Made by a program: the position numbers and the translations under genes. Source: Clostridia bacterium (GTDB taxonomy: Bacteria > Bacillota > Clostridia > Christensenellales > Aristaeellaceae). Taken from it: a stretch of DNA of 58,174 nt. The notes under the pieces are model-generated. The model was given only the letters and a program-made list of their open reading frames with translations. It did no database searches and was not told where the DNA came from. The stretch covers positions 1 to 58,174 of the forward strand of contig JAFUZM010000005.1 in assembly GCA_017476605.1 (NCBI GenBank), written 5' to 3'. Positions 42,866-51,534 of this stretch are shown here, in pieces; within the stretch, counting starts at the first letter, position 1; every line of letters begins with the position of its first letter.

Positions 42866-44266
42866 TTATCCTAAAACCTGTTCTGCAAGCACTGATGCCT
42901 CGGTCGTCGGCGCAACCGGAATGTCCGGATAATCCGTCGTAGTGGCCAGCGGCAGACCCTGCATGTATTCATGCATCGCCTCGGCCACCCGTTTCCCGTT
43001 TGCAACCGCTTCAACAACGGTTCTTGCACCGCTTGTCGCATCTCCGGCGGCAAAGACGCCCGGACGGCTGGTATGTCCATCCGCATCCACCGTGAGAAGT
43101 CCCCGGTTGTTTGTTCCGATTCCCTTTGTCGATGTCACGATATTGCTCTCAGCGCCCTGGCTGACCGCAATGATGACGCCGGTGCAGGGATATAGCATTT
43201 CCGTTCCCGGTACGGGAACGATCTTCCCGTCCTCCTCTACCCGGCTGTCCGCCAGAACCACGCCGTCATCCCGGATTTCCACCGTGCACTTGTTCATGAT
43301 GAACTCCACGCCCTCAAGCTTTGCATAGCTTGATTCATACTGGCTGGCTGTAATGGTTTCGGTCAGGTTGACACAGCTAACATATTTGGCTCCGTTTCGA
43401 ATCGCGGTGCGCGCACAGTCCATGGCCGAATTGCCGGTTCCAATCACCATGATGCGTTCACCAAGACGGAATGCTTTCGGACTGGCCAGATAATTGATGG
43501 CAAAGGTGACGTGTCCGAGACTCTCCCCGCGAATATGCAGCCGATTGGGCTTCCAAAGTCCCGCACCCACGAAAATACTCTGATATCCATCCCTGAACAG
43601 ATCGTCAATGGTCAGGGCACTGCCGATGTACGTATTCGGACGGAACTGGATTCCCTTTAACTCAAGATGGCGATACGCCATGTCATCAAGGACATCATCC
43701 GGCAGACGGAAATCCGGGATACCATATCTCAATACGCCGCCGATCTTATCCCTGCTGTCAAAGATGGTCATCTGGTATCCATACCGTGCAAGAATAATGG
43801 CAATGGTCAGGCCCGCAGGACCCGCGCCAATCACTGCCGCTTTCCGTCCGTTGCTCTTTGCCGGTCCCTTGACCATCTGATTGGCATAGGTGGTTGAAAT
43901 GTAATTCTCAATGATGGAAAAGTGCACCGGGGCTTCCTTGATTCCCCGGACACAATGTCCCTCACACTGTCCCTCATGATTGCAGACCAGTGAACATACT
44001 GTGGTCAGCGGATTGTTCTCAAAGAGCATCCATCCTGCCTCATTGAGCTTTCCGCTCTTCAGAAGCCGGATCACCTCAGGGATGTTCGTGTGAATCGGGC
44101 AGCCCTCCTGACAACGGGGTTTTTTACAGCCAAGACAACGGTTGGCTTCCTCCATAACATGCAGCGCCATCTGCTTTTCTCCTTTTCCGGTACATTTGAA
44201 TTCGTCGATTTGCCATGCCGATTTGTCAGGTACCTGCTTCCTGACAAATCCTCTCGCATTTGACAT
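42866..44266 (-). CDS. GltD-like NAD(P)H-dependent iron-sulfur flavoprotein
   Basis: The 466-residue protein matches the glutamate synthase small subunit / NfnB-type family. The N-terminal segment holds the two [4Fe-4S] clusters' cysteines (NRCLGCKKPRCQEGCPIHTN and CSLVCNHEGQCEGHCVRG). A FAD-binding site (AAVIGAGPAGLTIAIILA), a GGVLRYGIPDFRLP motif, an NAD(P) site (IMVIGTGNSAMDCARTAI) and the C-terminal GVFAAGDATSGARTVVEAVA follow. It would pass electrons from NAD(P)H through FAD and iron-sulfur clusters. No glutamate synthase large subunit or NfnA is adjacent, so the partner is unclear. The ATG follows GAGGAGCC. A perfect TTTGTCAG-N11-CTGACAAA dyad lies inside the first codons (44222-44248). 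Confidence 0.93.
   Translation of the reverse strand: MSNARGFVRKQVPDKSAWQIDEFKCTGKGEKQMALHVMEEANRCLGCKKPRCQEGCPIHTNIPEVIRLLKSGKLNEAGWMLFENNPLTTVCSLVCNHEGQCEGHCVRGIKEAPVHFSIIENYISTTYANQMVKGPAKSNGRKAAVIGAGPAGLTIAIILARYGYQMTIFDSRDKIGGVLRYGIPDFRLPDDVLDDMAYRHLELKGIQFRPNTYIGSALTIDDLFRDGYQSIFVGAGLWKPNRLHIRGESLGHVTFAINYLASPKAFRLGERIMVIGTGNSAMDCARTAIRNGAKYVSCVNLTETITASQYESSYAKLEGVEFIMNKCTVEIRDDGVVLADSRVEEDGKIVPVPGTEMLYPCTGVIIAVSQGAESNIVTSTKGIGTNNRGLLTVDADGHTSRPGVFAAGDATSGARTVVEAVANGKRVAEAMHEYMQGLPLATTTDYPDIPVAPTTEASVLAEQVLG
44222..44248. promoter_or_regulatory. TTTGTCAG dyad within the GltD-like coding start
   Basis: The element is TTTGTCAG, 11 bases, then CTGACAAA, starting about 18 bases inside the gene. 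A 22-base stretch (44222-44243) recurs exactly at 55842-55863, and a similar dyad (10-base spacer) lies upstream of tetR at 56201. A TetR-family operator is plausible, but the site also encodes conserved-looking residues FVRKQVPDKS. Confidence 0.4.
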
Positions 44267-44316
44267 GGCTCCTCATAAGAAAATGATCGTTTTCTGTTTC
44301 CGTGAACGATGTGTCT

Positions 44317-44345
44317 ATCTTATCACATCTCAGGGGCAAGAACAA
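44317..44345 (-). promoter_or_regulatory. Probable promoter of the GltD-like gene
   Basis: On the minus strand TTGTTC (44340-44345) and TAAGAT (44317-44322) are 17 bases apart, about 50 bases before the start. The transcript would run through the TTTGTCAG dyad at 44222-44248. Confidence 0.5.
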
Positions 44346-44371
44346 TTGAAGAATAGCGAGTCACGGGCAGA

Positions 44372-44698
44372 TCAGAACACAAATTGAATCAGCAGCATAT
44401 AGGAAACCGTCCCGGCCGCAACAGAAAGAAGCATGTTTCGCTTCAGCAGATGCAGGATGACGGTAATGGCGATGGCCAGAAGCTCCGGCAGCCCATGTGT
44501 CCCCGCAAGAAAGTTCACATCCTTCAGGCAGTAAATGACCAGCATTCCAAAAATCGCACAGGGCAGTGCATGCCCGAGATACTGGATGAATTTGGGTGTA
44601 GGCCTTTTGGAAGAGAAGATCAGGAAGGGCAAAAAGCGCGTGAGCATTGTCCCTATGGAACACAGGGCGATGGTGATGATCTGCTGGACAATGGTCAA
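44372..44698 (-). CDS. azlD: AzlD-family branched-chain amino acid export subunit
   Basis: The 108-residue protein has four membrane helices and the AzlD pattern ([78 protein letters not shown]). With AzlC it forms a two-subunit exporter of branched-chain or related amino acids. The start is a TTG at 44696-44698 that overlaps the azlC stop as TTGA, with a GGTGAT site; a start within the overlap is normal for this pair. It is the second and last gene of the azlCD operon. Confidence 0.88.
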   Translation of the reverse strand: MTIVQQIITIALCSIGTMLTRFLPFLIFSSKRPTPKFIQYLGHALPCAIFGMLVIYCLKDVNFLAGTHGLPELLAIAITVILHLLKRNMLLSVAAGTVSYMLLIQFVF

Positions 44699-45390
44699 GT
44701 AACATCACCTGCTTTCTCAATGGGTTTTCGGAACAGCCCAAGCAGGACAAGAATACAGATCATGGTTGGAACCATGAACGTGCTGCTTGAGAACAGGCAG
44801 CGGCAGACAATGGCGCTCCCAAACCCGATGATGGCCGTATAGGGCTTCTTCTCCTTGAGAAACTGTTCAAGAAAGATGACCACGAACATCGCCGTCATGA
44901 CAAAGTCGAGACCCTCGGTATTGAATGTCAGCAGCGATCCTGCAATCCCGCCAAGCGTTGCGCCGGTAAACCAGTACAGCTGATTGAGCAGTGTGACAAA
45001 GAACATAAACCAACCCCGGTCCACATCCTCCGGAATCTCAGCCGTATAGTTGATGGAAAAGGATTCATCGCACATCCCGTAAATCAGATAAAACCGCTTC
45101 CATCCCATCCCCTTGTAGCGATCCAGCATGGCAATGCCGTAAAACAGGTGACGCGCCTGAATCAGCAGTGCCATGACAAAGGTCTGGACAGGGGCAAAGG
45201 GCGCCAGAAGCAAGGACGCCGCCACAAATTCCAGAGATCCGCCGAAGATCACGAGGCTCATGATCATCGGATAAAGAATGCTGAAGCCGAGAACCCGCAT
45301 ATAGATGCCATAGGCAATCCCCAGAAACAAAAATCCCGCAAGTATCGGAATGGTATGGGGAAATGCCGCGCGCAGCGCTTTTCGCCTCAT
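44695..45390 (-). CDS. azlC: AzlC-family branched-chain amino acid exporter subunit
   Basis: The 231-residue protein has the AzlC layout of about six membrane helices: [60 protein letters not shown], and [12 protein letters not shown]-type ([20 protein letters not shown]). A late segment reads [20 protein letters not shown]. It is the large subunit of the AzlCD exporter in the cytoplasmic membrane. The start at 45388-45390 follows AGAGAGG. It is followed by azlD with a 4-base overlap. The region upstream, toward the divergent peptidase gene, holds no obvious regulator. Confidence 0.92.
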   Translation of the reverse strand: MRRKALRAAFPHTIPILAGFLFLGIAYGIYMRVLGFSILYPMIMSLVIFGGSLEFVAASLLLAPFAPVQTFVMALLIQARHLFYGIAMLDRYKGMGWKRFYLIYGMCDESFSINYTAEIPEDVDRGWFMFFVTLLNQLYWFTGATLGGIAGSLLTFNTEGLDFVMTAMFVVIFLEQFLKEKKPYTAIIGFGSAIVCRCLFSSSTFMVPTMICILVLLGLFRKPIEKAGDVT

Positions 45391-45457
45391 TCTGTTTTTT
45401 CCTCTCTCAAATCAAAGTGCCCACAATTATATTGCAATTTGCCCGGAGATTCAACCG

Positions 45458-45561
45458 TTTCATAAAATCTCAATACATGGTATACTGATACACACATGAT
45501 GGTGTGATCTGCCTGCCTATGGCCTGGCCTTTCCTTTTGGAAACCCGGCCCATAGGCAGGC
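45458..45561 (+). promoter_or_regulatory. Promoter and leader hairpin of the M3 peptidase gene
   Basis: A TATACT -10 box (45481-45486) has a weak TTTCAT -35. The leader then holds a strong stem: GCCTGCCTATGG (45511-45522) pairs exactly with 45550-45561, enclosing a CCTTTCC/GGAAA inner arm. There is no T-tract, so this is not an intrinsic terminator. It ends about 40 bases before the start codon and may affect mRNA stability or translation. Confidence 0.5.
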
Positions 45562-45603
45562 CCCTGTCAAAGCGATTCAGCATAGAACACAAGGAGCGCA
45601 ACA

Positions 45604-47292
45604 ATGATTGATTTTGCAAGTATGCCATATGCCCGTCCGGACATGGACAGGGTGCGGACCCTCTATCTGGAAACGACAAAGGCACTGCAGACGGCAAAGG
45701 ATTATGCCGACGCCAGAGCTGCCTTTTTTCGTCTTCAGGAGGAGGAAAGTCACCTGATGACCGCGATGTCCATCTGTGAGGTCCGCAATACCATTGATAC
45801 CACGGATGCCTTTTACAGCGATGAGGTTCAGTGGTTCATTGAACAGAGTGCCGCCCTGATTCCCCTCAGAAAGGCCTATCAGGAAGCGCTGGCCATATCC
45901 CCGTTCCGTCCGGAATTTGAACAGGAATTCGGCAGTCAGCTCTTCCGGCTGATTGACGCCGACCTCAAGGCAAATGATGCGTCCATCATTGAGGAGACCA
46001 TCCGCGAGGGGGAAATCTCCCAGCAGTATCAGAAGGACAGCGCTGCCGCCGTCACGACGTTTCGCGGCGAGAAATGCAATTTCTACGGCCTTTTGCGTCA
46101 CATGGAAAGCAAAGATCGTGAGGAGCGGAAAGAAGCCTTTATTGCCTGGGCGAACCTTTATGCGTCCATAAGTCCAAAGCTGGAGGATCAGTATGACAAC
46201 CTGGTAAAGCTGCGCACGGAGAAAGCCAGAAAGCTGGGCTTTGATTCCTACACCGACCTTGCGTACATCAGCCGAAATCGCTTTGACTATACCCAGGAGG
46301 ACGTCGCCGTTTTCCGCAGACAGATTCGGGACATCATCACCCCGGCTGTCGCCGAGATCCGGGCGCGTCAGCAGGAAAAGCTGGGCCTCTCCTCCCTCTG
46401 TTACTACGATGAAGCTCTCCTGTTTCCTGAAGGGAATGCCGATCCCATCGGCACCACGGAGGAGCTCGTAAGGAAAGCACAGGACATGTACCGGGAAATG
46501 AGTCCCGAAACCGGTGAATTCTTTGACTTCATGGTCCGGTACCATCTCTTTGATCTAGAATCCCGCCCCGGAAAGCGCATGGGCGGATACATGACCGCTT
46601 TCCCGGATTACAAGGCGCCCTTCATTTTCAGCAACTTCAACGGCACCTCCGCGGATGTGGATGTGCTCACACATGAGGCCGGTCACGCCTTCCAGGGATA
46701 TCTGGCCATGCGCTCCATCCCCATTGAGCTCCTCTCCGGCTCCACGTCGGAAATCAACGAAATCCATTCCATGACGATGGAGCACTTTGCCTATCCCTGG
46801 ATGGACCGCTTTTTCGGTGAAAACAGCTGGAAATACAGAACCGCACATCTGATCGGCGCCATTTCCGTGATCCCCTATATGGCCTGCGTGGATGAATTCC
46901 AGCATCGCATCTATGAAAATCCGGACCTCTCAGCCTCGGATCGCCGCCACGTCTGGAGGGAAATTGAAAAGACCTACATGCCCTGGCGCAGCTATGACGG
47001 TCATCCCTTCCTGGAAGATGGCGGCTTCTGGATGCAAAAGCAGCACATCTTCCTCTATCCCTTCTATTATATTGATTACGCCCTCGCTCAGGTCTGTGCC
47101 TTCCAGTACTATTCGCGCATGACGGAGGATCGCGCAGCGGCCTGGCAGGACTACCTGAGACTTTGCCGCGCCGGCGGGACCATGGGCTATTTTGACCTTC
47201 TCAAGACCGGCAATCTCATGAATCCCTTCCATGAGGGAACCGTGGAAAAGAGCATTGCAGCCGTTCTCACGGAAATCCGGGACAATTATTAA
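45604..47292 (+). CDS. M3-family oligoendopeptidase
   Basis: The 562-residue zinc peptidase has the M3 (PepF/thimet-like) fold: the metal site lies in LTHEAGHAFQGYL at about residues 356-368, with the third ligand likely in STSEINEIHSMTMEHF; AFPDYKAPFIFSNFNGTSAD and YYIDYALAQVCAFQYYSRMT are further family blocks. It cleaves short peptides in the cytoplasm. No signal peptide is present. The ATG at 45604 follows AAGGAGCG. It is a single-gene unit with a hairpin in the leader and a strong terminator immediately downstream. Confidence 0.93.
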   Translation: MIDFASMPYARPDMDRVRTLYLETTKALQTAKDYADARAAFFRLQEEESHLMTAMSICEVRNTIDTTDAFYSDEVQWFIEQSAALIPLRKAYQEALAISPFRPEFEQEFGSQLFRLIDADLKANDASIIEETIREGEISQQYQKDSAAAVTTFRGEKCNFYGLLRHMESKDREERKEAFIAWANLYASISPKLEDQYDNLVKLRTEKARKLGFDSYTDLAYISRNRFDYTQEDVAVFRRQIRDIITPAVAEIRARQQEKLGLSSLCYYDEALLFPEGNADPIGTTEELVRKAQDMYREMSPETGEFFDFMVRYHLFDLESRPGKRMGGYMTAFPDYKAPFIFSNFNGTSADVDVLTHEAGHAFQGYLAMRSIPIELLSGSTSEINEIHSMTMEHFAYPWMDRFFGENSWKYRTAHLIGAISVIPYMACVDEFQHRIYENPDLSASDRRHVWREIEKTYMPWRSYDGHPFLEDGGFWMQKQHIFLYPFYYIDYALAQVCAFQYYSRMTEDRAAAWQDYLRLCRAGGTMGYFDLLKTGNLMNPFHEGTVEKSIAAVLTEIRDNY

Positions 47293-47331
47293 AACAGCAT
47301 CAGCCCCGCCGGTGGCGGGGCTGATGCTGTT
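47293..47331. terminator. Terminator between the peptidase and SGNH genes
   Basis: AACAGCATCAGCCCCGCC (47293-47310) pairs with 47314-47331, an 18-base stem over a 3-base loop, right after the stop codon. It lies between convergent genes and can act on both. T-tracts are short. Confidence 0.82.
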
Positions 47332-47347
47332 ATGCCCTGGTATCTGA

Positions 47348-48034
47348 TCAGGAGATGCCGTGATGATCCATCGCTGAGGGATCAAGGAAGTCCCGCAGCA
47401 CAGGGGACTTTTCCATTTCTTTTGCCACAAGACCGGCGATTATGCCTGCGCCATAGGCGGAAAAATGGGTAAAATCCTCGTGTCCCTCCGGATAGTCCTC
47501 ATTTTCCCCAGGCGCAATCCGGACAAAGAGCTCTGCTGTCTTTTCGGGTCCCAGGCTGAGATAAAGGGCCCGGCTGGCCTTTTTGAGGTCCAGGAGGGCA
47601 ATGCCGTGTTCCCCGGCAAGGCGCCGCACGGCCCCGGCATACTCGCCATGGGTATAGAGAAGGCTGGTCGCCCCGGCAAAATAGCGGCGGCAGACCGGCG
47701 TAATGAGGACAGGAACGGCGCCCTTTTCCCTTGCCATATCGCAGTACCTCAGCAAAAAGGCAGGATAGGTCGTCGCGGGATTCGTATGCCGCTCGTCGTC
47801 CTTCTCATCGTTATGCCCAAACTGAATGAGGAGAAGATCCCCCGGACCCATCTGCTCCCTGACCGGAACAAACCGTCCCTCATCCCAAAAGCTTCTGCTG
47901 CTGCGCCCACTCTTGGCATGATTCCTGACGGTGACATCCGCTCTTACATAGTTTGGCAGCGCCCATCCCCAGCCGCGGAAAGGTTCCTTGAAATCATCTA
48001 CCGTGGAATCCCCAATCACAAAAATCGTGTTCAT
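47348..48034 (-). CDS. SGNH/GDSL esterase (rhamnogalacturonan acetylesterase-like)
   Basis: The 228-residue enzyme has SGNH block I in IFVIGDSTVDD, block III in LLIQFGHNDEKDD, and block V in DFTHFSAYGAGIIAG (D and H of the triad). Block II Gly is plausible in RNHAKSGRSSRSFWDEG. Proteins of this pattern deacetylate pectin or other glycans; absence of a signal peptide means it would act on imported fragments. The ATG at 48032-48034 follows an AGGAAA site. It follows the D-2-hydroxyacid dehydrogenase gene by 61 bases on the same strand; both fit with plant polysaccharide use alongside the beta-helix gene at the window start. Confidence 0.88.
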   Translation of the reverse strand: MNTIFVIGDSTVDDFKEPFRGWGWALPNYVRADVTVRNHAKSGRSSRSFWDEGRFVPVREQMGPGDLLLIQFGHNDEKDDERHTNPATTYPAFLLRYCDMAREKGAVPVLITPVCRRYFAGATSLLYTHGEYAGAVRRLAGEHGIALLDLKKASRALYLSLGPEKTAELFVRIAPGENEDYPEGHEDFTHFSAYGAGIIAGLVAKEMEKSPVLRDFLDPSAMDHHGIS

Positions 48035-48095
48035 CTGTATTTCCTGCTTTCCAGTATCGTATGTCTCCCGGCTCCGGGCACGGAGATCTGGTTCT

Positions 48096-49040
48096 TTACA
48101 GAACGGGATTCAGAATTTCCCCGTTCAGCCAGGCCCGCAGGTTGTCAAAGACAATTTCCGCCCTCAGCTCCATGGATTCCTCGGTGGCAAAGGCGACATG
48201 CGGGGTGAGCACCGTATTGGGTGCATGCAAAATCGGGCGGTCCTCAATGGGCGGTTCCCGGTCAAAGACATCCACCGCTGCTCCGGCAATGCGCTTTTCC
48301 TCAAGCGCCGTGACCAGATCGCTTTCCACCACAACCGGTCCCCGGGCAACGTTGATGAGAACGGCCGTCGGCTTCATCCGTGCAAGCTTTTCCCTGTCAA
48401 TCATCCCGCGGGTACCTGCGTTCAGGGGGCAGTGAAGGACGACGATATCCGATTCCTCAAGCAGTCTTTCCTGTGATACCTGCTCGGTATAGGCCGGAAA
48501 GTCATCATGCCAGGTCTGGCACTGTCCGAGAATCCGGCATCCGAAGGCATGGAAGAGTTCGCCGGTACGGTGCCCGATTTTTCCATACCCGATGATGCCC
48601 ACCGTCTTCCCGCGAAGTTCCCTGCCCACCAGGCCTTCCTTGGTTCCGCCGTTTCTCACGCGCACATTGACCTCAGGGATGTGCCGCATCAGCGACAGCG
48701 CAAGACCGATGACCAGCTCAGACACCGCCTCATTCGAATATCCCGAGGCGTTGCTGACCCGAATGCCCTTTTCTCTGGCCGCCGCGAGTCCCACATGATC
48801 TACGCCCGTGAACGCCACATCAATATACGAAAGCTGCCGACACTTTTCAATCACCGCATCCGGAAACGGCATATTGGCGATGATGACCGCATCCGCCTCT
48901 TTGCATTCCTCCAAAAGCTTTACCGGATCCGTCGTCTTTTCATAGCAGTCAAAGACTGCCTCCCCGGCAAAGGCATCCGTAAACTGTTTCAGTCTGTTCC
49001 CTGAAATCCCCAGGGACTCAAGAATTGCTACACGTTTCAT
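48096..49040 (-). CDS. D-isomer-specific 2-hydroxyacid dehydrogenase
   Basis: The 314-residue NAD-dependent enzyme has the usual two-domain fold: GKTVGIIGYGKIGHRTGELF for the Rossmann GxGxxG, VLHCPLNAGTRGMID, VLINVARGPVV (active-site Arg), VDVFDREPPI (Glu) and LTPHVAFATEESME (His). It probably reduces a 2-oxoacid to a D-2-hydroxyacid or the reverse in the cytoplasm; the substrate cannot be read from sequence. The ATG follows AGGAGGACA. It precedes the SGNH gene. The N-terminal ILESLGISGNRLKQFTDA segment is ordinary for a phosphoglycerate dehydrogenase-like member. Confidence 0.9.
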   Translation of the reverse strand: MKRVAILESLGISGNRLKQFTDAFAGEAVFDCYEKTTDPVKLLEECKEADAVIIANMPFPDAVIEKCRQLSYIDVAFTGVDHVGLAAAREKGIRVSNASGYSNEAVSELVIGLALSLMRHIPEVNVRVRNGGTKEGLVGRELRGKTVGIIGYGKIGHRTGELFHAFGCRILGQCQTWHDDFPAYTEQVSQERLLEESDIVVLHCPLNAGTRGMIDREKLARMKPTAVLINVARGPVVVESDLVTALEEKRIAGAAVDVFDREPPIEDRPILHAPNTVLTPHVAFATEESMELRAEIVFDNLRAWLNGEILNPVL

Positions 49041-49296
49041 ATGTCCTCCTGATCAGCAGATTGCTGCTTCGTAAATATAGCCAAGTTCCGCGACTGCTTT
49101 TTTAAGTATACTGGATGTGGCGTCAAAACTCAACCGGTCAGCTTCCGATTCTCTTTATGAACCGGAAACCGCCATTGGCCCGGTGCTTTTCCAATGCGCC
49201 ATGTGGTTATCATTGACTAACAGTAAATCCCAGTGCTATCATCATGCAGCTCCTGGAAATACCGTGAGCGATATGACGACAGAGGATGATTTGAGG

Positions 49297-49890
49297 ATGG
49301 ATGCTCTTTTCCTTCTTAACAGTGCCGCCCTTGGTGTGGGCCTTGCCATGGACGCCTTTTCCGTTTCCCTGGCCAATGGGCTCCACGAGCCGAACATGAC
49401 AAGGCGGCGCATGTCCGTCATTGCCGGAACCTATGCAGGGTTCCAGTTCCTGATGCCGATGATCGGCTGGATTCTGGTCAGCACAATTGCCTCGCTGTTT
49501 TCCGCCTTTCAGCGGATGATTCCGGTAATTGCCCTCCTGCTCCTTGGCTATATCGGCATCAAGATGATCATGGATGGCCTGAGAGAGAAAAAAGAGGGGA
49601 CAGATCAGGGCGTTCGCTCGCGGATTACGCCAAAGCTGCTCCTCATCCAGGGCGTTGCGACCTCCATTGATGCCCTCTCCGTCGGCTTTACCATTGCCGA
49701 TTACCGTTTTCCCATGGCCACACTCGCGGCCCTCATCATCGCCTGTGTCACCTTTATCATCTGCCTTTCGGGCCTGTTCATCGGGCGAAAGGCAGGCACC
49801 CGCCTGGCCTGGCGGGCCAGTATTCTCGGCGGATGCATCCTGATTGCCATCGGCCTTGAGATCTTTATCAAGGGCTTTCTTCTGCACTGA
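49297..49890 (+). CDS. mntP: MntP-family manganese efflux pump
   Basis: The 197-residue protein has six membrane helices in the MntP (DUF204) pattern: NSAALGVGLAMDAFSVSLAN, IAGTYAGFQFLMPMIGWILV, IPVIALLLLGYIGIKMIMDG, and the second half beginning ATSIDALSVGFTIADY, which repeats the D-A-S/F motif used for metal transport. It exports Mn2+ to prevent toxicity. I chose the ATG at 49297, since MntP starts just before the first helix; an ATG at 49273 is possible. No yybP-ykoY riboswitch consensus was seen upstream, although manganese-sensing control would be expected. The upstream gap 49041-49296 has no other gene. Confidence 0.9.
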   Translation: MDALFLLNSAALGVGLAMDAFSVSLANGLHEPNMTRRRMSVIAGTYAGFQFLMPMIGWILVSTIASLFSAFQRMIPVIALLLLGYIGIKMIMDGLREKKEGTDQGVRSRITPKLLLIQGVATSIDALSVGFTIADYRFPMATLAALIIACVTFIICLSGLFIGRKAGTRLAWRASILGGCILIAIGLEIFIKGFLLH

Positions 49891-49911
49891 CCTCTGGTCG
49901 GTGCTTTTTTC
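49885..49911 (+). terminator. Terminator of mntP
   Basis: CACTGACC and GGTCGGTG pair with one wobble over a 3-base loop and run into CTTTTTTCT. The hairpin overlaps the mntP stop codon. Confidence 0.65.
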
Positions 49912-49912
49912 T

Positions 49913-49941
49913 AAAAAAAGACAGCGGAATGTTCCGCTGTC
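49913..49941 (-). terminator. Terminator of the DUF1858 gene
   Basis: GACAGCGGAA and its complement TTCCGCTGTC (2-base loop) are followed on the minus strand by a run of seven T. It lies 12 bases after the DUF1858 stop codon. Confidence 0.8.
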
Positions 49942-49952
49942 CATGGCCTGGC

Positions 49953-50168
49953 TTACGCCTGAGCCGTCATTGCAATTTTTTCATTGATGGCCTGAATGAC
50001 CGGTTCTGCTGCGAACCCATGCACCATGCAGGCTTCCTCAAGGGATTCTGCCTGAGATGCCGGGCAGCCCAGACAATGCATGCCGATTGAGAAAAGAATT
50101 TCGGCCGTCTCCGGATGATTGCGTACGATTTCGCCGATCAGCGTCTGGCCTGTAACCTGTTCTGCCAT
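49953..50168 (-). CDS. DUF1858 domain protein
   Basis: The ATG at 50166-50168 follows GGAGG; an upstream in-frame start lacks a site. The 71-residue product (TGQTLIGEIVRNHPETAEIL; FSIGMHCLGCPASQAESLEE; ACMVHGFAAEPVIQAI) is a DUF1858 protein, with the conserved C-x-x-C pair (CLGC) found in hybrid-cluster (Hcp) associated small proteins. Such genes often accompany iron-sulfur or nitrosative-stress proteins. It is divergent from a Crp/Fnr-family gene with about 90 bases between, so that regulator may control it. Function is not established. Confidence 0.85.
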   Translation of the reverse strand: MAEQVTGQTLIGEIVRNHPETAEILFSIGMHCLGCPASQAESLEEACMVHGFAAEPVIQAINEKIAMTAQA

Positions 50169-50261
50169 AAAGTTTACCTCCAAGGTTGATTTCGGAGAAT
50201 GAGCATACTATAATCAAAGAAAATAGTCGGTTGTTTTAACAACATTTTAGGAGAAATTTTT

Positions 50262-50930
50262 ATGGATCTTCCCTTTCTCGCCAAAACGCCCCTGTTTCAT
50301 GGGCTGACCGATCAGGATCTTAAGGAGCTCCTCCACTGTGTAAATGCGCACGAACGGCAGTATCACCGGGATGAAATCATTTATCACTCCGGAATGGCTG
50401 TCGATGAAATCGGGCTTGTGGAAACCGGCAGCGTCAATATGGTGGCCAACTTTTACTGGGGAACCAGCAGCATCTTCAGCCACATAACGCGGGGCATGAT
50501 TTTTGCCGAGAACTATGCCGCCATCCCGGGAAAGGAGCTGCTCTACGACATTGTGGCTTCCGAGGACAGTCTCATTCTGTTCCTCAGCATGGATAAGCTT
50601 CTCAGCATCTGCGCCTCCGGGTGTCCCAGGCACAATCAGATGATTCACAACCTGATTCAGATCTCAGCCATGAACAACCTGACACTCTCCTCCCGCATGA
50701 TGCATACGGCCCCGAAAACCATTCGTGCACGGCTTCTTTCCTATCTCTCGGAGCTGTCCATGACCAACGGTCCCTGCTTTACCATTCCCTTTTCCAGACA
50801 GCAACTGGCCGACTATCTCGGAGTTGACCGCAGTGCCCTCTCTGCCGAAATGTCCCGCATGCAGAAAGAGGGCCTCATCACCTATCATAAAAACGACATC
50901 TGCCTGAGCGAATCCGGCGTCCTCCCATGA
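50262..50930 (+). CDS. Crp/Fnr-family transcriptional regulator
   Basis: The 222-residue protein has a cyclic-nucleotide-binding-like beta-roll (HRDEIIYHSGMAVDEIGLVE; HITRGMIFAENYAAIPGKEL) followed by a Crp-type helix-turn-helix (PFSRQQLADYLGVDRSALSA; EMSRMQKEGLITYHKNDI). Cys residues at CVNAHERQY and ICASGCPRH are present but do not form an Fnr-type cluster pattern. It likely responds to redox, nitrosative or another small-molecule signal. It is divergent from the DUF1858 gene, an arrangement seen around Hcp-type genes. The ATG at 50262 follows TAGGAG. A strong terminator follows. Confidence 0.9.
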   Translation: MDLPFLAKTPLFHGLTDQDLKELLHCVNAHERQYHRDEIIYHSGMAVDEIGLVETGSVNMVANFYWGTSSIFSHITRGMIFAENYAAIPGKELLYDIVASEDSLILFLSMDKLLSICASGCPRHNQMIHNLIQISAMNNLTLSSRMMHTAPKTIRARLLSYLSELSMTNGPCFTIPFSRQQLADYLGVDRSALSAEMSRMQKEGLITYHKNDICLSESGVLP

Positions 50931-50937
50931 TCCCAAC

Positions 50938-50969
50938 GCCTGCAGTCTTTGACTGCAGGCTTTATTTTT
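50938..50969 (+). terminator. Terminator of the Crp/Fnr gene
   Basis: GCCTGCAGTC and its complement GACTGCAGGC with a TTT loop are followed by TTTATTTTT. The hairpin slightly overlaps the end of the convergent tetR gene. Confidence 0.85.
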
Positions 50970-51534
50970 GCCAGAGGCCGTTTCTTGCCATGCGATCCGT
51001 CAGCTCCGCCATATACTCCCTGCTCTCCTTGCAGCCCCCATGCACCCAGGTACGGATGAGCCCCGCAAGGCCAAAGGAAATGAAACTGTAATGATACTCA
51101 AAGTCCGAATCGCTCTCCCCGGGTTTCCGCAGAACCGGCCAGAGTTTTCGCGAGCGTTCCCGGACGACCTCATTCATTCGATGCAGAAAATTCATATCCC
51201 CGTTCTCACTGAGGAGGATCCGTACAATGCCCTGGTTTTCTTCTATATATGAAAAGAGCTTCAGCAGATAGGCCTTGGTCTCCTGCACGATTTCCCCTTC
51301 CTCCCCCTCTGCGACCATCTCCCGGATCATTTCGAGAATGCTGTTCTCAATCTGCTCCAGCATATCATAGATATCTCTGTAATAAATATAGAAGGTCCCC
51401 CGATTGACATCCGCCAGATCGGTGAGTTCTTTCACGGTGATTTCGCTGATGGATTTCTTTTCCATGAGCTCTGTCAGCGCCTGCACCAGCAGCTTTTTGG
51501 TTCTCCGGGAACGACGATCCTCTTTCCGTTCCAT
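50962..51534 (-). CDS. TetR/AcrR-family regulator divergent from the MMPL exporter
   Basis: The start is taken as the ATG at 51532-51534 (MERKEDRRSRRTKKLL), with AAAGGA ten bases upstream; a GTG at 51556-51558 is a poorer choice. The 190-residue product has the TetR DNA-binding head (RTKKLLVQALTELMEKKSIS; EITVKELTDLADVNRGTFYI; YYRDIYDMLEQIENSI) and a helical ligand/dimer domain ending in SFISFGLAGLIRTWVHGGCK. It faces the MMPL operon across a promoter and a dyad at 51674-51702, which it probably represses. The ligand is likely an exported lipid or antimicrobial, by analogy to similar pairs. Confidence 0.88.
   Translation of the reverse strand: MERKEDRRSRRTKKLLVQALTELMEKKSISEITVKELTDLADVNRGTFYIYYRDIYDMLEQIENSILEMIREMVAEGEEGEIVQETKAYLLKLFSYIEENQGIVRILLSENGDMNFLHRMNEVVRERSRKLWPVLRKPGESDSDFEYHYSFISFGLAGLIRTWVHGGCKESREYMAELTDRMARNGLWQK

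Noticed and set aside
49041-49296. yybP-ykoY manganese riboswitch before mntP
   Set aside because: Expected for MntP genes, but I could not find its conserved core in the upstream sequence.
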